Part shown: piece by piece, positions 1 to 5,214 of the stretch
Layout: each line of letters begins with the position of its first letter
How positions within the stretch are numbered: position 1 is the first letter of the stretch
Origin: Bacteroidota bacterium
GTDB lineage: Bacteria > Bacteroidota > Bacteroidia > Flavobacteriales > Weeksellaceae
Assembly (NCBI GenBank): GCA_023458535.1
Contig: JAEWYW010000020.1
Coordinates: 1 to 6,220, forward strand
DNA length: 6,220 nt
Reading direction: 5' to 3'
Notes under the pieces: generated by a model
The model's database searches: none
The model's input: only the letters and a program-made list of their open reading frames with translations
Told to the model about the DNA's origin: nothing
Translations under genes and position numbers: made by a program

Positions 1-1040
1 GAAGTATTTTTGTACTGATCAGAAAAATAATTATTCAATTCTGTTTCGGCAGGTCCTTCCACTTTGTACTGTGGTTTCGTAAGGCCTAATGTATAATCGA
101 TGTTTAGTGAGAAATTCTTATTCGGAACATAAGCACCACTTACAGTAGCTCTCAACGGAGTTCTTAGATTTCTACCTTCTTGATAGTTGTCGTAATATAT
201 TCCGTCTGCACCTTCATAATATTCGCTGTATGCTCTATCCAATTGCCACCAAGTAGGTGTTTCAACTGAAAATCCTAATCGTATTTGATTATTTACTTTA
301 CCTATAACTCCTAATGATGCTGAAAAACCACTAGATTGCTCCTGAAAAGGCGTGTACTGTTTGGTATAATTATTCAAAGAATTGTCGGCATCTAACAAGA
401 GCGCTGCAGTATCTGAATTCGATACATTGGCATAATGGAAGTTTAAACCACCACCAAAATACAAGGTGTTATTGTAGTTTGCACCCACACCAAAGTTCAT
501 CACCGATTGATATCCAGTTCTATCGTATGCATGGCCCATAAACGATAAATTGCCCACCAATGGATTTCCCGTTGAAGTTTCAATCAAATCCTTCTGAATC
601 ACAACGCTTGAATTTCCAGGCGTTTCAACATAATTTTCTACTGAACGGTTACTGTAATTCACACCAATATTAACAAACTTCCATGCGCTTTCGTTCATCA
701 GTGGAATGGTAATAATTCCACTCGCATTGGCGATGTCTGTTGTATTGATATTGTATGAAAATGAATTACCGTTTAAAGAAGTCGTATTTTTATTTCCGCT
801 TATTCCTAATGTAATGGACGCATCACCTGAAATGGCAACCCCCAAACCTGCAGGGTTGGTTAAAAGTGATGTAGCGTCACCACCTAAAGCACCATTTGAG
901 CCTGCCATAGCATTGAATTTTGCCGATCCAACTTTTTGGGTATTTGAATAAATGTCTGCAGTATTCTGTATTGTGGAAACGTCCTGTGCTTTCAAAAAGA
1001 AAGCTGCTCCCACACTCATTAAAACTAGAGTTTTTTTCAT
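1..1040 (-). CDS. OMPP1/FadL/TodX-family outer membrane transport protein (3' end cut by window)
   Basis: Encodes 346 visible residues; the C-terminus lies beyond the left edge. Residues 1-18 form a Sec signal peptide (MKKTLVLMSVGAAFFLKA, probable cut before QD), and the basic KK makes Met1 a better start than Met8. Residues 46-66 (AGSNGALGG, then DATSLLTNPAGLG) match the N-terminal signature of Bacteroidota OMPP1 proteins, which resembles the FadL hatch/N-tail region. The rest is alternating polar and aromatic beta-barrel sequence, including the family-like stretch LRTPLRATVSGAYVPNKNFS at 292-311. By family, it should be a monomeric outer-membrane channel that takes up hydrophobic molecules without TonB; the ligand is not predictable here. 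Family members are usually around 450-520 residues, so roughly a quarter to a third is missing. It starts 27 bases after the lipoprotein stop, with no separate promoter evident, so cotranscription is likely. Some database entries call such proteins 'hemin receptor'; nothing here supports haem binding. Confidence 0.9.
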   Translation of the reverse strand, partial: MKKTLVLMSVGAAFFLKAQDVSTIQNTADIYSNTQKVGSAKFNAMAGSNGALGGDATSLLTNPAGLGVAISGDASITLGISGNKNTTSLNGNSFSYNINTTDIANASGIITIPLMNESAWKFVNIGVNYSNRSVENYVETPGNSSVVIQKDLIETSTGNPLVGNLSFMGHAYDRTGYQSVMNFGVGANYNNTLYFGGGLNFHYANVSNSDTAALLLDADNSLNNYTKQYTPFQEQSSGFSASLGVIGKVNNQIRLGFSVETPTWWQLDRAYSEYYEGADGIYYDNYQEGRNLRTPLRATVSGAYVPNKNFSLNIDYTLGLTKPQYKVEGPAETELNNYFSDQYKNT

Positions 1041-1067
1041 TATTAATTTAGTAAACTATTATTTTTA

Positions 1068-2087
1068 TTATCTACCTCCTGAACGGAAACCTCCGCCACC
1101 ACCAGATCTCATTCCACCACCAGATGAACCACCTGATCTGAATCCTCCGCTAGAACCGCCTGAACGGAAACCTCCATCATTTCTTGGTGGACTGTAGCTT
1201 GGCTGTTGTCTTGGTGTTGAGTAATTATTATTATTTCTGAAACCACCTTGTCTTGGTGCGTTCGGATTTTGTCTTGGTGCATTAGGATTCATTCCCGGAT
1301 TTCTAAAACCACCATTAGGGTTATTTCGAACACCGCTATTGTCGTTTCTGAATCCACTATTCGATCTGAATCCCGATGATGCGTTTCTTCTAAAGTCTGC
1401 ATTGGCGTTATTTCTAAATGCTGAAGATCCAGAATATTTATTTCCATTCGCCGACTGGTAATTTCTCTGAGAAACTACACCACTTCTCTTGTAAGGTAGT
1501 GGGTTGTAGTAGCCATATCCGTAGTATGGGTAATATCCTCCATAGTAACCTCCCCAATAGCCACCACCCCAGAAAGGATCATAATATCCCCAGTAAGGAT
1601 TGTAACCGTACCAACTTCCCCATGTATTTCCCCATCCCCATGAGAAGCCCAAATTCCAGCCTCCTCTCCATCCCCAATAGGGAGATCTATATCCGTAACC
1701 ATACCATCCCCAAGGAGATCCCCATCCCCAAGAGTTATCGTAATAGTTTAATGTATTGCCTGTGTAACTTCCCCAATCAGAATCAGTATAATTAATATCA
1801 TTCCAATCATTATATTTATTTTCCTGCTCATAGTAATTACTTTCTGCATTTTTAATAATATCGGATTGATCTTGATAATTGTAATATTCACCAACTCTGT
1901 TTCCTTCATTCCCAACAATAGCTCCCTGTGGCAAAGTATCTTTATTAGGATCATAATATACGCCATCAGTCTCTGAGTAGCCCCCCATTTGAGTACCACA
2001 AGAAACCAAAAGCATACTACTTGCAACAGCTAAAACTCCTTTGGATTTTAACTGATTAAGTAAATTTTTGTGTATAATTTTTTTCAT
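1068..2087 (-). CDS. Low-complexity Gly/Tyr/Trp/Asn/Arg-rich lipoprotein of unknown function
   Basis: A 339-residue protein. The frame is open further upstream to 2171, but Met at 2087 begins a clear lipoprotein signal peptide: basic start MKKIIHK, hydrophobic GVLAVASSMLLVS, lipobox LVSC with Cys30 followed by Gly. The Cys is not followed by an acidic cluster like known Bacteroidota surface-export signals, so a periplasm-facing outer-membrane anchor is as likely as surface display. Residues 31-116 are acidic and Asn/Tyr-rich. Residues 117-198 are almost entirely Trp, Tyr, Gly, Pro and Ser (e.g. WGWGSPWGWYGYGY, GGYYGGYYPYYGYGYY). Residues 222-339 are basic and disordered-looking, with seven GFR motifs, variants such as AFR, GVR and GMR, a tandem NPNAPRQ, and a Gly/Ser/Arg tail. 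I recognise no catalytic domain. It is followed at 27 bases by the OMPP1 porin gene, suggesting a shared envelope role. Structural, adhesive or matrix roles are possible but inferred. The lipoprotein call is firm; function is unknown. Confidence 0.88.
   Translation of the reverse strand: MKKIIHKNLLNQLKSKGVLAVASSMLLVSCGTQMGGYSETDGVYYDPNKDTLPQGAIVGNEGNRVGEYYNYQDQSDIIKNAESNYYEQENKYNDWNDINYTDSDWGSYTGNTLNYYDNSWGWGSPWGWYGYGYRSPYWGWRGGWNLGFSWGWGNTWGSWYGYNPYWGYYDPFWGGGYWGGYYGGYYPYYGYGYYNPLPYKRSGVVSQRNYQSANGNKYSGSSAFRNNANADFRRNASSGFRSNSGFRNDNSGVRNNPNGGFRNPGMNPNAPRQNPNAPRQGGFRNNNNYSTPRQQPSYSPPRNDGGFRSGGSSGGFRSGGSSGGGMRSGGGGGFRSGGR
1078..1175 (-). repeat. Direct repeat in the GFR/Gly-rich 3' end of the lipoprotein gene
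   Basis: The 17-base plus-strand sequence CCTGAACGGAAACCTCC occurs exactly at 1078-1094 and again at 1159-1175, an offset of 81 bases (27 codons, so in frame). Both copies encode Gly-Gly-Phe-Arg-Ser-Gly. The DNA between them is degenerate repeat coding for Gly/Ser/Met-Arg. Recombination between the copies would remove 27 residues without a frameshift. Confidence 0.8.
1248..1289 (-). repeat. Tandem 21-base repeat encoding NPNAPRQ twice
   Basis: Two adjacent 21-base units (1248-1268 and 1269-1289) differ at only two positions and encode residues 267-273 and 274-280 of the lipoprotein, each NPNAPRQ. The near identity at DNA level suggests a recent in-frame duplication within the disordered tail. 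Confidence 0.85.
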
Positions 2088-2114
2088 GATAATGCAAGAA
2101 GATTTAAATTCAAT

Positions 2115-2122
2115 TATATTTG
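2115..2122 (+). promoter_or_regulatory. Possible -7 box for proS
   Basis: TATATTTG matches the Bacteroidota -7 consensus TAnnTTTG. There is no good TTG/TTTG about 19 bases upstream, and a start near 2129 would give a leader of roughly 100 bases. It lies within the region the leftward lipoprotein transcript would cross. Another partial match, TATTTTAG at 2183-2190, is nearer the gene but also lacks a -33 element. No Shine-Dalgarno precedes the proS ATG; the leader is A/T-rich, as usual in this phylum. Confidence 0.3.
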
Positions 2123-2132
2123 CAAAAGATAC

Positions 2133-2176
2133 CAAAAATATACCAATTACAGTATAAAAAAACGATATCAAAAATA
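2133..2176 (-). promoter_or_regulatory. Two candidate -7 boxes for the lipoprotein-porin unit, within a direct repeat
   Basis: On the minus strand TATTTTTG occurs at 2176-2169 and again at 2140-2133. Both are perfect TAnnTTTG boxes facing the lipoprotein start at 2087. The distal box has no recognisable -33 element. The proximal one has a T-run (TTT, not TTG) at the expected 19-base spacing. Predicted starts would give leaders of about 75 and 39 bases. The boxes belong to longer similar units, TATTTTTGATATCGTTTT and TATTTTTGGTATCTTTTG, 36 bases apart and identical at 15 of 18 positions. Confidence 0.45.
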
Positions 2177-2231
2177 GGTTTTTATTTTAGATAAAGAGAA
2201 TCATTAAAAGTTAAAATAAAATTAAAAAATA

Positions 2232-3707
2232 ATGGCAAAACTAACTTCAAGAAGTGAAGATTACAGCAAGTGGTACAATGAATTAGTTGTAAAGGCCGAT
2301 TTGGCAGAAAATTCAGGCGTGCGTGGATGCATGGTGATTAAGCCTTACGGATATGCAATTTGGGAAAAAATGCGTGATGAAATGGACAAAAAGTTCAAAG
2401 AAACGGGTCACGTAAATGCTTACTTCCCCCTTTTCGTGCCCAAAAGCCTGTTTGAAGCAGAAGAAAAAAATGCCGAAGGTTTTGCTAAAGAATGTGCTGT
2501 GGTTACACACTACAGACTAAAGACCGATCCAGATAACCCTCATAAACTCGTGGTTGATCCAGATGCAAAATTAGAAGAGGAACTTATTGTGCGTCCAACA
2601 TCGGAAGCCATCATTTGGAGCACCTATAAAAATTGGATACAGTCTTACAGGGATTTACCAATACTTATTAATCAATGGGCGAATGTTGTTCGTTGGGAAA
2701 TGAGAACTCGTCTATTCTTAAGAACAGCGGAGTTTTTATGGCAGGAAGGCCATACCGCACACGCAACTAAAGATGAGGCTATTGAAGAAACAGAGAAAAT
2801 GATTGACGTATACGCTGATTTTGCTGAAAACTTCATGGCGATACCCGTTGTAAAAGGTCTAAAAACTCCATCAGAAAGATTTGCTGGTGCAGATGAAACG
2901 TACTGTATAGAAGCATTGATGCAGGATGGAAAAGCGCTTCAGGCTGGAACATCCCACTTTTTAGGGCAGAATTTTGCGCAAGCCTTCGATGTGAAATTTA
3001 CCAACAAAGAAGGAAAACAGGAATATGCTTGGGCTACTTCTTGGGGAACATCTACAAGATTAATGGGAGCTTTAATTATGACGCACTCGGATGATTTAGG
3101 TTTGGTATTGCCTCCATCGCTGGCACCAATTCAAGTGGTAATTGTTCCTATATTTAAAGGTGACGAACAGTTGGCTCAAATTAGTGAAGTAGCATTAGAT
3201 ATACAAGCTAAATTAAAAGCCAAAGGAATTTCTGTAAAATTTGATAACGACACTCAAAATAAACCAGGCTGGAAGTTTGCAGAGTATGAACTAAAAGGCG
3301 TACCTATTAGAATCGCTATTGGACCTAAGGATTTAGATAATAAATCTGTAGAAATTGCCAGAAGAGATAATCTCACCAAGGAAACACAGCCGATTGATGG
3401 TCTTGATAATTATATTGATGATCTACTGAAGACTATTCAACAAGATATCTATAATAAAGCAGCCACGTACAGAAGCGAGCATATTACAAAGGTGGATTCT
3501 TATGAAGAATTTAAAAAGGTTTTGGAAGAAAAAGGTGGTTTCATATATGCACATTGGGACGGAACGGAAGAAGAAGAGGAAAAGATAAAAAATGAAACAA
3601 AAGCAACCATCAGATGTATTCCTTTGGATGATGACGTAGAGGAAGGAATATCTTTAATTAGTAAAAAGCCTTCTAAGAGAAGAGTTTTATTCGCTAAAGC
3701 ATATTAA
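2232..3707 (+). CDS. proS: Prolyl-tRNA synthetase (archaeal/eukaryote-type, short form)
   Basis: A 491-residue cytoplasmic class II aminoacyl-tRNA synthetase that charges tRNA-Pro with proline using ATP. The length and lack of an inserted editing domain fit the archaeal/eukaryotic-type ProRS found in some bacteria, not the longer E. coli type. Visible signatures: RPTSE at 121-125; motif 2 region FLRTAEFLWQEGHTAH at 162-177; motif 3 region TSWGTSTRLMGALIMTHSDD at 269-288; anticodon-binding domain from about 300 (IQVVIVPIF) to 400; C-terminal ProRS domain about 410-491 ending in the conserved RRVLFAKAY with terminal Tyr491. The C-terminal domain lacks the zinc-ligand cysteines: Asp443, Glu448, Ser474 and Ser477 stand at the four positions, while the surrounding sequence (AHW, EKIK, ETKATIRCIP) is well kept. 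The ATG at 2232 gives the expected MAKLTSRSEDYSKWYNELV start; no Shine-Dalgarno is present. It is divergent from the lipoprotein gene and 108 bases upstream of the DUF937-OmpA gene. Confidence 0.98.
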   Translation: MAKLTSRSEDYSKWYNELVVKADLAENSGVRGCMVIKPYGYAIWEKMRDEMDKKFKETGHVNAYFPLFVPKSLFEAEEKNAEGFAKECAVVTHYRLKTDPDNPHKLVVDPDAKLEEELIVRPTSEAIIWSTYKNWIQSYRDLPILINQWANVVRWEMRTRLFLRTAEFLWQEGHTAHATKDEAIEETEKMIDVYADFAENFMAIPVVKGLKTPSERFAGADETYCIEALMQDGKALQAGTSHFLGQNFAQAFDVKFTNKEGKQEYAWATSWGTSTRLMGALIMTHSDDLGLVLPPSLAPIQVVIVPIFKGDEQLAQISEVALDIQAKLKAKGISVKFDNDTQNKPGWKFAEYELKGVPIRIAIGPKDLDNKSVEIARRDNLTKETQPIDGLDNYIDDLLKTIQQDIYNKAATYRSEHITKVDSYEEFKKVLEEKGGFIYAHWDGTEEEEEKIKNETKATIRCIPLDDDVEEGISLISKKPSKRRVLFAKAY

Positions 3708-3724
3708 TATTTTTAAATGCTGCA

Positions 3725-3744
3725 GGTCATTTTATGATTTTTTT
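3725..3744 (+). terminator. Weak candidate terminator after proS
   Basis: A short hairpin (TCAT, loop TTT, ATGA, extendable by two G-T pairs) is followed by a run of seven T residues at 3738-3744. The stem is too weak to be convincing, so partial readthrough into the next gene is possible. Confidence 0.25.
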
Positions 3745-3778
3745 AACAAAATATTTATTTTTTTGCACACATTTTGTA

Positions 3779-3786
3779 TATATTTG
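3779..3786 (+). promoter_or_regulatory. Candidate -7 box for the DUF937-OmpA gene
   Basis: TATATTTG is a perfect TAnnTTTG match, and the predicted start near 3793 leaves an A/T-rich leader of about 23 bases before the ATG at 3816. The nearest TTTG upstream (3762-3765) is only 13 bases away, shorter than the usual 17-23, so the -33 element is uncertain. The box sits in a short A/T inverted repeat (TATATAT-TTG-ATATATA, 3777-3793), which may be only compositional. Confidence 0.5.
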
Positions 3787-3815
3787 ATATATATTAACAT
3801 TAAAATTAAACTATT

Positions 3816-5105
3816 ATGGCGTTAAACATCATCGATCTTATCAAAGGACAGTTAGGACCAGCACTGGTATCTCAATCAGCTTCAACGTTGGGAGAAAGTG
3901 AATCAGGGATTTCTAAAGCTATTGGTGGATTATTACCTGCAGTACTTGGAGGATTAGCAAACAATTCTAACAATCCAAGTGTGCTGGATGCTATTACAGG
4001 AGCTTCATCAAGCGGTATTCTGGGTAATCTTCTAGGAGGTACTCAAAACAATTCTATCATTACAACTATTCTTCATACTATTTTTGGAGATAAAGTAAAT
4101 GGATTAATCAATGCGATTGCTTCTTACTCTGGTGTAAATAACAATTCTGCTAGTCATCTTTTAAATTTAGTTACTGGTGCTACTTTAGGCTCTGTAGGTA
4201 AATATGCTGCAGATAACAATTTAGACAGAAGCGGTATTTCTAACTTATTGAATGAGCAAAAAGGTGTTCTTTCTTCATTACTTCCTGCTGGACTTTCATT
4301 GGCTTCATTAGGCTTCGGAAACTGGTTCGGACAAAGTGATGCTCCTAGAACTCATACTACTGATGCTCCAAAAGTAGAAGTTACAAGAGGTGGAAACGTT
4401 CACACAACACCTACCGAAAATTACAATACCAACAATGACAATGGTGGTGGTTCGATTTGGAAGTGGTTGTTACCTCTTTTATTGCTATTAGTTGCTGGAT
4501 GGTTCATCTGGAAGCAATGTGATAAAAAAGATGTAGACAATACTGTGGTTACAACAGATTCTACAGCTGTTCAAACGGATACTGCAGTTATTGCTCCTGG
4601 CGATACAGCTACAGTTACTACAACAACGAGAGTGGATGAAGATATCGATCTTAATGGTGTTAAGTTGAAAGGTTATAAAGATGGAATGGAAGACAGAATG
4701 ATTGCTTTCCTAAAATCTGACGGTTATAAAAATGCTACTGATGATGCTGCATTAAAAGATATCTGGTACGATTTCGATCATGTGAACTTTAAAATGGGTT
4801 CTTCTAACGAATTAGAAGCAGGTTCTCAAGCTCAGTTAGACAACTTGGTGGCTATTCTTAAAGCTTTCCCAGATGCTAAAATTAAAATTGGTGGTTATAC
4901 TGATAAAACAGGTGACGAAGCCAACAACATAAAACTTTCTGGAGCAAGAGCAATGTTCATTAAAGATGCTTTAACAAAAGCAGGAGTAGGTGCTCAAGTT
5001 TTAGGAGCTGAAGGGTACGGAAGCAAATTCGCAACTGTTGCTAAAGAAGCTTCTGACGCTGAAAGAGCAGTTGACAGAAAAATGTCTGTAAGATTTGCTA
5101 AATAG
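3816..5105 (+). CDS. DUF937 domain, single transmembrane helix, OmpA-like peptidoglycan-binding domain protein
   Basis: A 429-residue protein with three parts. Residues 1 to about 170 resemble DUF937: MALNIIDLIKGQLGPALVSQ, then helices rich in Gly, Leu and Ser such as GISKAIGGLLPAVLGGLANN; the role is unknown. After a polar Thr/Asn-rich linker comes one strong hydrophobic segment at 214-232 (IWKWLLPLLLLLVAGWFIW), then a Thr/Val/Asp-rich linker (about 240-275). Residues about 318-428 are an OmpA C-terminal domain, with GYTDKTGD at 360-367, NIKLSGARA at 371-379 and DRKMSVRFAK at the end. Asp363 and Arg378 stand where family members bind the diaminopimelate of peptidoglycan. No N-terminal signal peptide is visible, so the likely arrangement is DUF937 in the cytoplasm and OmpA in the periplasm, anchored in the inner membrane. 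The start is fixed by the A/T-rich leader and the DUF937 N-terminus. It has a candidate promoter and is followed by a strong terminator, so it is probably mostly monocistronic. Domains are confident; the physiological role is not known. Confidence 0.93.
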   Translation: MALNIIDLIKGQLGPALVSQSASTLGESESGISKAIGGLLPAVLGGLANNSNNPSVLDAITGASSSGILGNLLGGTQNNSIITTILHTIFGDKVNGLINAIASYSGVNNNSASHLLNLVTGATLGSVGKYAADNNLDRSGISNLLNEQKGVLSSLLPAGLSLASLGFGNWFGQSDAPRTHTTDAPKVEVTRGGNVHTTPTENYNTNNDNGGGSIWKWLLPLLLLLVAGWFIWKQCDKKDVDNTVVTTDSTAVQTDTAVIAPGDTATVTTTTRVDEDIDLNGVKLKGYKDGMEDRMIAFLKSDGYKNATDDAALKDIWYDFDHVNFKMGSSNELEAGSQAQLDNLVAILKAFPDAKIKIGGYTDKTGDEANNIKLSGARAMFIKDALTKAGVGAQVLGAEGYGSKFATVAKEASDAERAVDRKMSVRFAK

Positions 5106-5123
5106 TAAACAACATTATATAAG

Positions 5124-5153
5124 AAATCCCGAAATTATTTTCGGGATTTTTTT
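5124..5153 (+). terminator. Strong intrinsic terminator after the DUF937-OmpA gene
   Basis: A perfect 11-base stem AAATCCCGAAA (5124-5134) pairs with TTTCGGGATTT (5139-5149) around a TTAT loop, and T continues to 5153. It begins 18 bases after the stop codon and separates this gene from the metal transporter. There is little A-run on the other flank, so activity in the reverse direction should be weaker. Confidence 0.93.
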
Positions 5154-5162
5154 GTTCAAATA

Positions 5163-5192
5163 TTGCAATGTTAAAATAATTAATTATTTTTG
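5163..5192 (+). promoter_or_regulatory. Promoter of the NRAMP transporter gene
   Basis: TTG at 5163-5165 and TATTTTTG at 5185-5192 match the flavobacterial -33 (TTG) and -7 (TAnnTTTG) elements with a 19-base spacer. The predicted start near 5197-5200 leaves a leader of about 16 bases before the ATG at 5215. This is the best-formed promoter in the window. Confidence 0.7.
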
Positions 5193-5208
5193 TTAGACTA
5201 TTCTAACA
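5191..5208. promoter_or_regulatory. Inverted repeat, probable metalloregulator operator
   Basis: TGTTAGACTATTCTAACA is a perfect inverted repeat with 7-base arms (5191-5197 and 5202-5208) and a 4-base spacer. It overlaps the last two bases of the -7 box and covers the predicted transcription start of the NRAMP gene, a position suited to repression. The TTAG...CTAA halves recall DtxR/MntR-family sites. That such a regulator binds here is inference, as no regulator gene is in the window. Confidence 0.6.
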
Positions 5209-5214
5209 TTTAAT

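Noticed and set aside
1075..1080. AGGAGG on the minus strand upstream of the porin gene, looking like a perfect Shine-Dalgarno
   Set aside because: It lies about 34 bases from the ATG, encodes the Gly-Gly end of the lipoprotein, and this phylum rarely uses such sites.
706..1197. Two plus-strand open frames of 81 codons opposite the porin and lipoprotein genes
   Set aside because: They are antisense to well-supported coding sequence; the proline-rich end is the complement of Gly codons.
1418..2026. Further open frames of 75-125 codons overlapping the lipoprotein gene on both strands
   Set aside because: Their composition follows from the repetitive Gly/Tyr/Trp codons of the lipoprotein; they show no domain, signal or leader of their own.
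2088..2171. N-terminal extension of the lipoprotein reading frame (28 more residues)
   Set aside because: The extension would bury the MKKIIHK...LVSC lipoprotein signal inside the protein and would start upstream of the proximal -7 box; it also has no recognisable content.
2709..2762. Ala166 and Leu161 in the ProRS motif 2 region (FLRTAEFLWQEG), where relatives often have Arg or Ser and Pro
   Set aside because: As I recall, these positions vary among ProRS of this type, while the core Arg, Glu and EGHTAH residues are intact, so activity is not in doubt.
3777..3793. TATATAT-TTG-ATATATA inverted repeat as an operator for the DUF937-OmpA gene
   Set aside because: It is made only of A/T alternation inside a very A/T-rich promoter and is likely compositional; the -7 box explains the TATATTTG part.
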